Shown here one piece after another: positions 43,858 to 52,967 of a stretch of 64,000 nucleotides of DNA. Under the pieces are notes generated by a model, which worked only from the letters and a program-made list of their open reading frames with translations, had not been told where the DNA came from and ran no database searches. Every line of letters starts with the position of its first letter. Within the stretch, counting starts at the first letter, position 1. Origin of the DNA: Rhodococcus sp. B50 (GTDB lineage Bacteria; Actinomycetota; Actinomycetes; Mycobacteriales; Mycobacteriaceae); NCBI RefSeq assembly GCF_013602415.1, contig NZ_WPAG02000002.1:1925480-1989479 (forward strand). Direction: 5' to 3'. A program made the position numbers and the translations under genes.

Positions 43858-45189
43858 GTGCCCGAAGCCATTCTCCGTGCCGGTCGCTCCGGCACCGCAC
43901 TGTTCACCGACAAGTACGAGTTGACGATGCTCGAGGCGGCCCTCGCGGACGGTTCGGGCGACCGCCCGTGCGTCTTCGAGGTCTTCGCCCGGCGCCTCCC
44001 CGCAGGTCGGCGGTACGGCATCGTGGCAGGTACCGCACGGCTGGTCGAGGCACTCGAATCGTTCCGGTTCGACGAGGCCGAACTCGGACTCGCGGCCGGA
44101 TTTCTGGCGCCGAGCACCGTCGAGTGGCTGCGCGATTTCCGGTTCTCCGGCGACATCGACGGTTACCGCGAGGGTGATTTCTACTTCCCGGGTTCGCCGA
44201 TCCTGTCGGTGAGCGGCACCTTCGCGGAGTGCGTGCTGCTCGAGACGCTGACCCTGTCGATCTTCAACCACGACAGTGCGATCGCTTCGGCGGCGGCGCG
44301 CATGGTGAGTGTCGCCGACGGCCGCACCCTCATCGAGATGGGTTCGCGACGCACCCACGAGGAAGCGGCGGTCGCCGCGGCGCGCGCGGCCTATCTCGCC
44401 GGTTTCGACTCGACGTCCAATCTGCAGGCCGCGCAACGGTACGGCATCCCGGCCGCAGGCACCGCCGCGCACGCATTCACCCTGCTGCACACCACGACGG
44501 AGGGCCGCGACGAGGCGTCCGCCTTCCGCAGCCAGGTCGAGAGCCTCGGTGTGGGCACGACCCTGCTGGTGGACACCTACGACATCACGGAGGGCGTGAA
44601 CACCGCGATCGCGGTGGCCGGCCCCGACCTCGGCGGGGTGCGCATCGATTCGGGCGATCTCGGTGTGCTTGCGCGCCAGGTGCGCGAGCAGCTCGACGGA
44701 CTCGGCGCGACCGGCACGAAGATCGTGATGTCCGGGGATCTCGACGAGTTCGGCATCGCGGGTCTGCGCGCCGAGCCGGTCGACGCGTACGGGGTGGGCA
44801 CGTCGGTGGTCACCGGCTCGGGGGCCCCGACCGCCGGGATGGTCTTCAAGCTCGTGGAGGTCGACGGCATCCCGGTCGAGAAGCGCAGTGCGGCGAAGGA
44901 ATCCCGTGGGGGCGCGAAGAAGGCCGTCCGGTATGCGCGGGGAACGGGCACGCTCGTCGAGGAGGTCGTGTACCCCGCCCGGGCCGAGCAGGTCCCGCCC
45001 GGTGGGGGTTCGCAGGTCCACTCGCTGATGATCCCGTTGATTCGCGGCGGCGAGCCGGTCGACGATCTGCCTACGCTGGAGGAGAGCCGGGAGTTCCTCC
45101 GCCAGGGCATGGTGAGTCTGCCCTGGGAGGGCCTGACGCTCTCGGCAGGGGATCCCGCGATCCCCACCCGTTTCGTCCGTGAGAGGTGA
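43858..45189 (+). CDS. pncB: Nicotinate phosphoribosyltransferase
   Basis: The 443-residue enzyme converts nicotinate and PRPP to nicotinate mononucleotide in NAD salvage. [14 protein letters not shown] marks the N terminus, [30 protein letters not shown] covers the active-site His and substrate loop, and VRIDSGDLG and IVMSGDLDE form the phosphoribosyl site. GTG 43858 follows TACAGT by six bases; the long upstream frame is antisense to clpS and not coding. The nicotinamidase gene follows with overlapping or near-overlapping ends, so the two steps from nicotinamide to NaMN are encoded together. Confidence 0.95.
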   Translation: MPEAILRAGRSGTALFTDKYELTMLEAALADGSGDRPCVFEVFARRLPAGRRYGIVAGTARLVEALESFRFDEAELGLAAGFLAPSTVEWLRDFRFSGDIDGYREGDFYFPGSPILSVSGTFAECVLLETLTLSIFNHDSAIASAAARMVSVADGRTLIEMGSRRTHEEAAVAAARAAYLAGFDSTSNLQAAQRYGIPAAGTAAHAFTLLHTTTEGRDEASAFRSQVESLGVGTTLLVDTYDITEGVNTAIAVAGPDLGGVRIDSGDLGVLARQVREQLDGLGATGTKIVMSGDLDEFGIAGLRAEPVDAYGVGTSVVTGSGAPTAGMVFKLVEVDGIPVEKRSAAKESRGGAKKAVRYARGTGTLVEEVVYPARAEQVPPGGGSQVHSLMIPLIRGGEPVDDLPTLEESREFLRQGMVSLPWEGLTLSAGDPAIPTRFVRER

Positions 45190-45194
45190 GTGCC

Positions 45195-45803
45195 GTGCGC
45201 GCACTACTGGTCGTCGACGTCCAGAACGACTTCTGCGAGGGCGGTTCGCTCGCCGTGGTGGGCGGATCGAAAGTGGCGTCCGACATCACTCGTCTGCTGC
45301 AGGTGCGCGGTGACGACTACGCGCACGTTGTCGCGACCCGCGACCACCACGTCGATCCGGGAGATCATTTCTCGCCGGAGCCCGATTTCGTGGACTCGTG
45401 GCCGCCGCACTGCCGGGCCGGCACGCCGGGCGCGGACTTCCATCCGGAGCTGACCACGGACCGGTTCGAGGCGGTCTTCTCGAAGGGCGCTTCCGACGCG
45501 GCCTATTCGGGATTCGAGGGAGTCGACGAGGATGGCACGGCGCTGGTGGCGTGGTTGCGCGACCGTGACGTGACCGATGTCGATATCGTCGGCATCGCCA
45601 CCGACCACTGCGTGCGGGCCACCGCGCTCGACGCGATCGCGGAGAGTTTCGGGGTCCGGGTACTGCTGCCCTACACGGCGGGGGTGTCGGACACGACGAT
45701 CCGCGACGCGCTCGAGCGGATGCGGCAGGCCGGTGTCGAGCTGCTCACCGAGGTCCCGGATATCACCGAAGTCACAGGTGGCGGGGTCGCGGCCCGGAGG
45801 TGA
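45195..45803 (+). CDS. pncA: Nicotinamidase / pyrazinamidase
   Basis: The 202-residue enzyme hydrolyses nicotinamide to nicotinate, and would also activate pyrazinamide. The catalytic triad is Asp8 (LVVDVQNDF), Lys97 ([12 protein letters not shown]) and Cys139 ([12 protein letters not shown]); the metal site is Asp50, His52, His58 and His72. GTG 45195 has GAGAGG eight bases upstream; a GTG at 45186 overlapping the pncB stop is the alternative and would add three residues. In M. tuberculosis pncA is elsewhere, so its place after pncB is a local feature. Confidence 0.93.
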   Translation: MRALLVVDVQNDFCEGGSLAVVGGSKVASDITRLLQVRGDDYAHVVATRDHHVDPGDHFSPEPDFVDSWPPHCRAGTPGADFHPELTTDRFEAVFSKGASDAAYSGFEGVDEDGTALVAWLRDRDVTDVDIVGIATDHCVRATALDAIAESFGVRVLLPYTAGVSDTTIRDALERMRQAGVELLTEVPDITEVTGGGVAARR

Positions 45804-45828
45804 CGGTGGGGACCGATAACCTGTGCCG

Positions 45829-47856
45829 GTGCCGGATCTCCCCGAAGTCCCAGAACTGCTGCGAACCGCTGTGCACGCGCTGGGTGGTAGGGAGCGGCGC
45901 AATCAGCTGACGATGGCCTCGGCCGTCGCGCACAGCATCGACACCGGCGAACACCTCGCCGTACAGGCCGGCACGGGTACCGGCAAGTCGCTGGCCTATC
46001 TCGTGCCGAGCATCCGGTACGCGGTGAAGACGGGCCGCACAGTGGTGGTCTCCACCGCGACCATCGCTTTGCAGCGGCAGCTCGTCGAGCGCGACCTGCC
46101 ACGGCTCGCCGATGCCCTCGCCGGCTCCCTCGGCCGGCGCCCGCGTTTCGCGATTCTCAAAGGTCGCGGAAACTACCTGTGCCTGAACAAGATCCACACC
46201 GGGCTCGCCGAGGAGACGCCCGACGCCGAACTGTTCGACGCGTTCGCTCTCTCCCGGATCGGCCGCGAGGTGCGCCGGGTGACCGAGTGGTCGTCCACCA
46301 CCGAGACCGGGGACCGCGACGATCTCTCCCCCGGCGTCTCCGATCAGGCCTGGCGTCAGCTCAGCGTCACCGCGCGCGAGTGCCTCGGCAAGTCGCGGTG
46401 CCCGGTGGGAGAAGACTGCTTCGCCGAGATCGCACGCGCCGAGGCCGCACAGGTCGACGTGGTCGTCACCAACCACGCGCTCCTCGCGATCGACGCGATC
46501 ACCGGCATCTCGATCCTGCCCGAGCACGATGTCGTGGTCGTCGACGAGGCCCACGAACTCGTCGACCGGGTCACGAACGTCGCCACGGCCGAACTGTCGT
46601 CGGGCACGGTGTCGGCGGCCGCTCGGCGCTGCGTCAAGCTCGTCGAGGACGAGGAGATCGACCGGCTCGAGGGCGCCGCCGAGAACTGGGAGTCGTTCCT
46701 CGAAGAGCTGCCTGCGGGGCGCTGGGACGAACTACCAGAGGGCGCCGCGGCCGCGCTGGCATCGATCCGCGACGCGGCTTGGGCCGTGCACACGGCGATC
46801 GGACCGGCCAAACCCGGCACCGATCCCGAGGTCGCCGCCGCGCGCAGCCAGGCGCTGGCGGACATCGACGAGGTGCACGACTGCGCGGTTCGTGTGCTCA
46901 CGACCTTCGAGCAGCGCGATCCTTCGCAACGACCCGACGTGGTGTGGCTGGCCGCCGACGAGTTCCGCGGCAACGCCCGCCGGACCGTGCGGGTCGCGCC
47001 GTTGTCGGTCGGCGGGCTCCTGCGCAGCCGATTGTTCGGCGAGTCCACCGTCGTCCTCACGTCCGCGACCCTCACGGTCGGCGGATCGTTCGACGGTCTG
47101 GCGGTCAACTGGGGTCTACCGTCGCAGTCGTCCGCGCGCAGCGACACCACCTCGGCATCGGGCGCCGAACCACCGTCCGACAAGGGCGATCTCGCGTGGA
47201 ACGGCATCGACGTCGGCTCGCCCTTCGACCATGCGAAGGCCGGGATCCTCTACATCGCCAAGCATCTGACACCACCCGGCCGCGACGGTCTGCCGCCTTC
47301 GCATCTGGACGAGATCGCCGAACTCGTCACCGCAGCCGAGGGCCGGACACTCGGATTGTTCTCCTCGATGCGCGCCGCGAAGGCCGCCACGGAGGCGCTA
47401 CGCGAGCGCCTCGACACGCCGATCCTGTGCCAGGGCGACGACGCCACCGGCGCGCTGGTCGAGAAGTTCGCGGCCGACGAGGCGACGAGCCTGTTCGGCA
47501 CCCTGTCGCTGTGGCAGGGCGTCGACGTGCCGGGCCCGTCGCTGTCGCTGGTGATCATCGACCGGATCCCGTTCCCCCGCCCCGACGATCCGCTGCTGGT
47601 CGCCCGGCAGCGCGCCGTCGAGGCTCGGGGTGGCAACGGGTTCATGGCGGTCGCCGCAAATCATGCCGCGCTCTTGCTCGCGCAGGGAGTCGGGCGATTG
47701 CTGCGCAGCACCGACGACCGGGGTGTGGTGGCGGTACTCGACTCCCGTCTGGCGACCGCGCGGTACGGCGGCTATCTGCGCGCGTCGCTACCGCCGTTCT
47801 GGGAGACCGCCGATCCGGCGGTGGTCCGCCGGGCACTCACGCGTCTGCACAGCTGA
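45829..47856 (+). CDS. dinG: ATP-dependent helicase DinG
   Basis: The 675-residue superfamily 2 helicase of the XPD/DinG group unwinds R-loops and forked DNA 5' to 3'. Walker A is AGTGTGKS with Lys53, and the Fe-S cluster cysteines lie at about 118, 184, 190 and 196 (NYLCLNK, ARECLGKSRCPVGEDCF). VVVDEAHELVD is motif II, and LFGTLSLWQGVDVPG and QGVGRLLRSTDDRG are motifs V and VI. GTG 45829 is six bases after TAACCT (45817-45822), so it is chosen over GTG 45823. No SOS box is seen. Matches Rv1329c in place. Confidence 0.94.
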   Translation: MPDLPEVPELLRTAVHALGGRERRNQLTMASAVAHSIDTGEHLAVQAGTGTGKSLAYLVPSIRYAVKTGRTVVVSTATIALQRQLVERDLPRLADALAGSLGRRPRFAILKGRGNYLCLNKIHTGLAEETPDAELFDAFALSRIGREVRRVTEWSSTTETGDRDDLSPGVSDQAWRQLSVTARECLGKSRCPVGEDCFAEIARAEAAQVDVVVTNHALLAIDAITGISILPEHDVVVVDEAHELVDRVTNVATAELSSGTVSAAARRCVKLVEDEEIDRLEGAAENWESFLEELPAGRWDELPEGAAAALASIRDAAWAVHTAIGPAKPGTDPEVAAARSQALADIDEVHDCAVRVLTTFEQRDPSQRPDVVWLAADEFRGNARRTVRVAPLSVGGLLRSRLFGESTVVLTSATLTVGGSFDGLAVNWGLPSQSSARSDTTSASGAEPPSDKGDLAWNGIDVGSPFDHAKAGILYIAKHLTPPGRDGLPPSHLDEIAELVTAAEGRTLGLFSSMRAAKAATEALRERLDTPILCQGDDATGALVEKFAADEATSLFGTLSLWQGVDVPGPSLSLVIIDRIPFPRPDDPLLVARQRAVEARGGNGFMAVAANHAALLLAQGVGRLLRSTDDRGVVAVLDSRLATARYGGYLRASLPPFWETADPAVVRRALTRLHS

Positions 47857-47877
47857 GCACCCGGCGGGTCCCGACGT

Positions 47878-50454
47878 CTACGGGAGCGCGACCATGCCGA
47901 GTTCGGCGGGTGAGGCGAGCAGATCGTGCCTGGGCAGCACCCGCACCGTGTACCCGACGGCGCCGGCGAGCGGCAGCGGCACCGTCGCGGTGAACTCCTC
48001 CCCCAGCGGATCGGTGCCGATGTGCTCCATCGGCACGGTGACAGGGTCGCTGAGCGTGTCGTCGGAGCCCACACGCCCGACCACGGCCTGCACCTCCACG
48101 TCCTCCGGGGTCAGGTCACCGAGCTGCACGTGCGCGGTCAGTCCCAGCGGCAGACCGATCTGCGGCACGTCCGGAATCGGGGTCGAATCCACCTGCGCGA
48201 CACGCACTCCCGGCCAGGCGGCATCGATGCGGTGCCGGTACTCGGCTACCGCCCGCGCGCCCGCGTAGTCGTCGACGGTCACCTCCGCGGCCGCGGCCGC
48301 GGCCGGAATGTAGTAGTCGACGGCGTAGTCGCGCACCATCCGCGAGGCGAGCACCTTCGGACCGAGATTCTCGAGTGTGTGGCGCACCATCTCGATCCAG
48401 CGGGCCGGCACGCCGTCGGGGTCGCGGTCGTAGAAACGCGGCAGCACGGAGCGTTCGAGCAGTTCGTACAGCGCGGCAGCCTCGAGGTCGTCGCGGCGGG
48501 TGTCGTCGACTCCGTCGGCTGTGGGGATGGCCCAGCCGTTCTCGCCGTCGAACATCTCGTCCCACCATCCGTCGCGGATGGACAGGTTGAGGCCGCCGTT
48601 GAGGGCCGATTTCATGCCCGACGTGCCACACGCCTCGAGCGGACGCAGCGGGTTGTTCAGCCACACGTCGCAGCCCCAGTACAGGTAGCGGGCCATCGAC
48701 ATGTCGTAGTTGGGGAGGAAGACGATGCGGTGCCGCACGTCGTACTCGTCGGCGAACCGCACGACCTGCTGGATGAGCGCCTTGCCACCGTCGTCGGCGG
48801 GGTGGCTCTTGCCGGCGACGACGAGCTGCACGGGACGTTCGTCGTCGAGCAGCAGGGCGCGCAACCGTTCGGGATCGCGCAGCATCAGCGTGAGGCGCTT
48901 GTAGGTCGGCACGCGCCGCGCGAACCCGACGGTGAGGACGTTCGGATCGAAGACCGACTCGATCCAGCCCAGTTCGGCCTCGGTGGCGCCGCGTTCGATC
49001 CACGACTCGCGCAACCGGCGACGCACCTCGGCGACGAGCTGGGCGCGCAGCGCGTTCCGGGTGGACCACAGTTCCTTGCGGTCGATGGTCTGGAGCAGTT
49101 CCCAGCCGCGGGCCTCCTCGACGCGGTCGGGTCCGGCGAGGCGGTTGGCGAGCGCGATCCATTCGCGCGCAGCCCAGGTGGGGGCGTGCACGCCGTTGGT
49201 GACCGAGCCGATCGGCACTTCGGCGGCGTCGAATCCGGGCCACAGTCCTTCGAACATGCCGCGACTGACTTCGCCGTGCAGTTTCGACACACCGTTGCAA
49301 CGTTGACCGAGGCGCAGACCGAGATGGGCCATGTTGAACACGTTCGGGTTGCTCTCGCGCCCGAGGGCGAGGATGCGATCGACGGTGAGGCCGGGCAGCA
49401 GCGCCGATTCGTTCTCGCCGTTGGTGCCCGAGAAGTAGTGCCGCACCAGATCGATCGGGAAGCGGTCGATGCCCGCGGGCACGGGGGTGTGCGTCGTGAA
49501 GACGGTGCCGGCCCGCACTGCGGCGAGCGCCTCGTCGAAGTCGAGTCCGGAACCGGTGACGAGTTCGCGGATGCGTTCGGCGCCGAGGAAGCCCGCGTGC
49601 CCTTCGTTCATGTGGAAGACGTCGGGGTCGGGCAGGCCGTGGATGCGGGTGTAGGCACGCACCGCGCGAACACCGCCGACGCCGGCGAGGATCTCCTGCT
49701 TGATCCGGTGGTCCTGGTCGCCGCCGTAGAGACGGTCGGTGACCCCGCACAGCTCCTCGTCGTTGGAAGGGATGTCGGAGTCGAGCAGCAGCAGCGGCAC
49801 GCGCCCCACCTGGGCGATCCAGATCCGCGCGTCGAGTGTGCGGCCACCGGGTACGGCGACCTGCACGAGCGCGGCGGTGCCGTCGGCTTCGGTGAGCAGG
49901 CGCAGCGGCAGGCCCTGCGGGTCGTAGGAGGGATAGTGCTCCATCTGCCAACCGTCGGCGCTGAGCGACTGCCGGAAGTAGCCGGAACGGTAGAGCAGGC
50001 CGACGCCGATGAGCGGCAAGCCGAGATCGGAGGCGGCCTTGAGGTGGTCGCCGGCGAGGATGCCCAGGCCGCCGGAGTAGTTCGGCAGCACCTCGGTGAC
50101 ACCGAACTCCATCGAGAAGTAGGCGATGCCGGCGGGCAATGTCGTCCCGCGTTCCTGCTGCTCCTGGAACCAACGAGGGCGCGCGAGGTAGTGCTCGAGG
50201 TCGGCCGCGGCGGCGTCGAGACGGGCGAGGAAGTCGCCGTCCTCGGCGAGCGCGTCGAGCCGGGCGGGCGGCACCTCGCCGAGCAACCGGACGGGGTCGT
50301 TGCTGCACCGGCGCCACAGATCCGGGTCGACCGATTCGAACAGGTCCTGGGTCTGCGGGTGCCACGACCATCTCAGGTTGGCGGTCAGGGCTCCCAGGGC
50401 AGCCAGCCGCTCGGGAAGATGGGCTCGTACGGTGAACCGGCGCAGTGCTTTCAC
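47878..50454 (-). CDS. glgP: Alpha-glucan (maltodextrin) phosphorylase
   Basis: The 858-residue enzyme removes glucose 1-phosphate from the ends of alpha-1,4-glucans. It has the short form of the family: MKALRRFTVRAHLPERL at the start, IAYFSMEFGVTEVLPNYSGGLGILAGDHLK, VFHMNEGHAGF and FTTHTPVPAGIDRF around the active site, and EACGTSGMKSALNGG with the PLP-binding Lys near 613. GTG 50454 lies seven bases after TAGTGT (50462-50467), so the transcript is probably leaderless. It is divergent from the glgE-glgB operon, which builds the polymer it degrades, as in M. tuberculosis. Confidence 0.94.
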   Translation of the reverse strand: MKALRRFTVRAHLPERLAALGALTANLRWSWHPQTQDLFESVDPDLWRRCSNDPVRLLGEVPPARLDALAEDGDFLARLDAAAADLEHYLARPRWFQEQQERGTTLPAGIAYFSMEFGVTEVLPNYSGGLGILAGDHLKAASDLGLPLIGVGLLYRSGYFRQSLSADGWQMEHYPSYDPQGLPLRLLTEADGTAALVQVAVPGGRTLDARIWIAQVGRVPLLLLDSDIPSNDEELCGVTDRLYGGDQDHRIKQEILAGVGGVRAVRAYTRIHGLPDPDVFHMNEGHAGFLGAERIRELVTGSGLDFDEALAAVRAGTVFTTHTPVPAGIDRFPIDLVRHYFSGTNGENESALLPGLTVDRILALGRESNPNVFNMAHLGLRLGQRCNGVSKLHGEVSRGMFEGLWPGFDAAEVPIGSVTNGVHAPTWAAREWIALANRLAGPDRVEEARGWELLQTIDRKELWSTRNALRAQLVAEVRRRLRESWIERGATEAELGWIESVFDPNVLTVGFARRVPTYKRLTLMLRDPERLRALLLDDERPVQLVVAGKSHPADDGGKALIQQVVRFADEYDVRHRIVFLPNYDMSMARYLYWGCDVWLNNPLRPLEACGTSGMKSALNGGLNLSIRDGWWDEMFDGENGWAIPTADGVDDTRRDDLEAAALYELLERSVLPRFYDRDPDGVPARWIEMVRHTLENLGPKVLASRMVRDYAVDYYIPAAAAAAEVTVDDYAGARAVAEYRHRIDAAWPGVRVAQVDSTPIPDVPQIGLPLGLTAHVQLGDLTPEDVEVQAVVGRVGSDDTLSDPVTVPMEHIGTDPLGEEFTATVPLPLAGAVGYTVRVLPRHDLLASPAELGMVALP

Positions 50455-50555
50455 GGGGTGCACACTACCGACCGGGGACGCTTCGCGACGGCCGGGCGGC
50501 GGATCTCACGTGCCGGTATCCGCGCCGGTCGCGCACAGGATCCCCCGCACACGGA

Positions 50556-50587
50556 AAGGCCCCGCGGCGTGCACACCGCGAGGCCTT
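50556..50587 (-). terminator. Hairpin after the 22-residue peptide gene
   Basis: AAGGCC(T)CGCGG pairs with CCGCGGGGCCTT over 12 bp with one G-T pair. It lies 36 bases after the peptide stop codon and before the glgP promoter, isolating the peptide transcript. Confidence 0.65.
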
Positions 50588-50622
50588 CACTCCGGTGGCC
50601 GACCCCCCGTCGGCCGGTGGAC

Positions 50623-50691
50623 TCAGAGTCCGCCGAGGAGCAGGTGCAGCAAGTCTCCGACGACCCCGATCAGACCGGCAACCAGACCCAT
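50623..50691 (-). CDS. 22-residue hydrophobic peptide
   Basis: The short frame begins MGLVAGLIGVVGDLLHL and ends LLLGGL; only one Asp and one His are polar, at positions 13 and 16, giving an amphipathic or membrane-inserting helix. ATG 50691 has AAGGGAAG at six bases, a TACTGT -10 element lies 54 bases upstream (50745-50750), and a hairpin follows the stop. The longer in-frame sequence upstream has no ribosome-binding site. I do not recognise a family; membrane-active type I toxin-like peptides, phenol-soluble-modulin-like peptides or a regulatory small membrane protein are possible. The gene lies between glgP and glgE. Confidence 0.6.
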   Translation of the reverse strand: MGLVAGLIGVVGDLLHLLLGGL

Positions 50692-50744
50692 GTGTTCTTC
50701 CCTTCGTCGTGCCTCGATGAGGCTGTTGTCGTCTTGCAGAACAA

Positions 50745-50750
50745 ACAGTA
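50745..50750 (-). promoter_or_regulatory. -10 hexamer TACTGT for the 22-residue peptide gene
   Basis: TACTGT on the minus strand with GGAGGC about 17 bases before it, or TTGACC at 21 bases, gives an expected leader of about 47 bases before ATG 50691. Confidence 0.45.
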
Positions 50751-50948
50751 GGGAGCGGGGTGTTGCCTCCCGGTCAATTGAAGTGAACGCTGAGTTACAG
50801 ATATTTTCGGTGGTGCACAGGGGATCCTTCGCGGGTCCCGCCGCATGCACAGCCGTGCGACGCGACCTCCATTACGGTGGTGCGAGACATGGTCGTTGCC
50901 CCCATCGGCCCTGCTCGTCCACCCGGACCCGCACGGAACGGAGCTAGC

Positions 50949-52967
50949 GTGACAGGTCGGCTCGCCATCGACGACGTACAACCCTCCATCGACGGAGGGC
51001 GCTATCCGACGAAGGCCGTCGTCGGGGAGGTGGTGCCGGTCTCCGCTGTCGTGTGGCGCGAGGGCCACGACGCGATCGCCGCGACACTCGCCGTCCGAGG
51101 ACCGGCCGACGACCCCGAATCCGCCGGCAAACTGGTGCGGATCCCGATGGTGCCGGGCACCGAACCCGACACCTTCCACGCCACCTTCTCCCCCACGAGC
51201 GTCGGCGCGTGGACCTACCGGGTCGAGGCGTGGAGCGACCCGGTGGCGACCTGGCGCCACGCGGTCACCGCGAAGACCGACGCCGGGCAGGATGCCACCG
51301 AACTCGCCAACGATCTCGAGGTCGGCGCCCGGATCTTCGAGAAGGCCGCGAAGGGCGCTCCCCGTGGCAGCCGTCCCGCCCTGCTCGCGGTCGCCCTGTC
51401 GCTGCGGTCCGACCGTCCGCTGCCCGAGCGCGTGGCCCCCGCCTTCTCCCCCGACGTCACCGAGATCCTCCGAGCTCATCCGCTCCGCGAACTCGTCACG
51501 CGCGGAAAGGCGTTCACGGCGTTCGCCGATCGTCGCCGCGCACTGTTCGGTTCGTGGTACGAGTTCTTCCCGCGGTCCACCGGAGGGTGGCACGAGGACG
51601 GAACCCCGCGGCACGGCAACTTCTCCACCGCCGCCGCCGATCTGCCGCGCATCGCGGCGATGGGTTTCGACGTCGTCTATCTGCCCCCGATCCATCCGAT
51701 CGGCAAGGTCAACCGCAAGGGACCGAACAACACGCTCGTCGCCGGCCCGAACGACGTCGGGTCGCCGTGGGCGATCGGCTCCGACGAGGGCGGCCACGAC
51801 GCGATCCACCCCGAACTCGGCACCGAACAGGACTTCCGCGATTTCGTCACCCGCGCGAAGGAACTCGATCTCGAGGTCGCCCTCGATCTCGCCCTGCAGT
51901 GCGCTCCCGACCACCCGTGGGCGCGGGATCATCCGGAGTGGTTCACCGTGCTGCCCGACGGCACGATCGCGTACGCGGAGAACCCACCGAAGAAGTACCA
52001 GGACATCTACCCCATCAACTTCGACGACGATCCCGAGGGCATCTACGCCGAGGTCCTGCGCGTGGTCCGGCACTGGATCCGGCTGGGCGTGGACATCTTC
52101 CGCGTCGACAACCCGCACACCAAGCCCCCGAGCTTCTGGGAGCAGCTCATCGCCGAGGTCAAGCGCACCGATCCGGACGTGCTGTTCCTGTCGGAGGCGT
52201 TCACCCGCCCGGCCCGTATGTACGGGCTCGCGCGGCGCGGATTCACTCAGTCCTACACGTATTTCACGTGGCGGGTCGCGAAGTGGGAGCTGACGGAGTT
52301 CGGTGTCGAGATCGCCGCGAAGGCCGACGAGGCGAGGCCCAATCTGTTCGTCAACACCCCCGACATCCTGCACGAGACGCTGCAACACGGCGGGCCGGGC
52401 ATGTTCGCGTTGCGGGCCGCGCTCGCCGCCACCATGGCGCCGTCCTGGGGCGTCTACTCGGGTTACGAATTGTTCGAGCACCTCGCGGTGCGGCCGGGCA
52501 GCGAGGAGTATCTCGACTCGGAGAAGTACCAGTTGCGGCCGCGACGGTTCGACGAGGCGCGCCGGCGCGGCGAGTCGCTCGAACCGTGGCTGACCACCCT
52601 CAACCGCATCCGGCGGGCCCATCCGGCCCTGCAGCAACTGCGTAACATCGCCTTCCATCACGTCGACAACGACGCCCTGATCGCCTACTCGAAGTTCGAT
52701 CCGTCCACCGGCGACTGCGTGCTCACAGTCATCAATCTCAACCCGTACGGAGCCGAGCAGGGCACAGTGTGGCTCGACATGCCGGCGATCGGACACGACT
52801 GGCACGACCACTTCCCCGTTTACGACGAGGTGAGTGGGGAACAGTACTCGTGGGGCCAGGCCAACTATGTGCGCCTCGAGCCGTGGCGGGCGGTGGCGCA
52901 CATCCTGGCACTGCCCCCGATCGGCATCCCCACCCGCACAACGCTCGCCTACAGGAGGCAGTCGTGA
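50949..52967 (+). CDS. glgE: Alpha-1,4-glucan:maltose-1-phosphate maltosyltransferase
   Basis: The 672-residue GH13 enzyme extends alpha-glucans with maltose from maltose 1-phosphate, the trehalose-to-glucan route of mycobacteria. An N-terminal beta domain ([21 protein letters not shown]) and helical domain S precede the TIM barrel, where Asp387 ([10 protein letters not shown]) is the nucleophile and Glu416 ([10 protein letters not shown]) the acid/base; [11 protein letters not shown] is a further family marker. GTG 50949 has GGAG five bases upstream. Its TGA overlaps the glgB GTG (GTGA). The genes making maltose 1-phosphate (treS, pep2) are not in the window. Confidence 0.95.
   Translation: MTGRLAIDDVQPSIDGGRYPTKAVVGEVVPVSAVVWREGHDAIAATLAVRGPADDPESAGKLVRIPMVPGTEPDTFHATFSPTSVGAWTYRVEAWSDPVATWRHAVTAKTDAGQDATELANDLEVGARIFEKAAKGAPRGSRPALLAVALSLRSDRPLPERVAPAFSPDVTEILRAHPLRELVTRGKAFTAFADRRRALFGSWYEFFPRSTGGWHEDGTPRHGNFSTAAADLPRIAAMGFDVVYLPPIHPIGKVNRKGPNNTLVAGPNDVGSPWAIGSDEGGHDAIHPELGTEQDFRDFVTRAKELDLEVALDLALQCAPDHPWARDHPEWFTVLPDGTIAYAENPPKKYQDIYPINFDDDPEGIYAEVLRVVRHWIRLGVDIFRVDNPHTKPPSFWEQLIAEVKRTDPDVLFLSEAFTRPARMYGLARRGFTQSYTYFTWRVAKWELTEFGVEIAAKADEARPNLFVNTPDILHETLQHGGPGMFALRAALAATMAPSWGVYSGYELFEHLAVRPGSEEYLDSEKYQLRPRRFDEARRRGESLEPWLTTLNRIRRAHPALQQLRNIAFHHVDNDALIAYSKFDPSTGDCVLTVINLNPYGAEQGTVWLDMPAIGHDWHDHFPVYDEVSGEQYSWGQANYVRLEPWRAVAHILALPPIGIPTRTTLAYRRQS

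Noticed and set aside
45783..45845. SOS box upstream of dinG
   Set aside because: E. coli dinG is SOS-controlled, so I looked, but no TCGAAC-N4-GTTCGA-like sequence lies before this gene.
47926..50751. A 941-codon open frame antisense to glgP
   Set aside because: It overlaps the whole of a clear alpha-glucan phosphorylase gene and shows no family motif.
50670..52901. A 743-codon open frame antisense to glgE
   Set aside because: It overlaps glgE entirely; codon third-position bias supports the plus strand.
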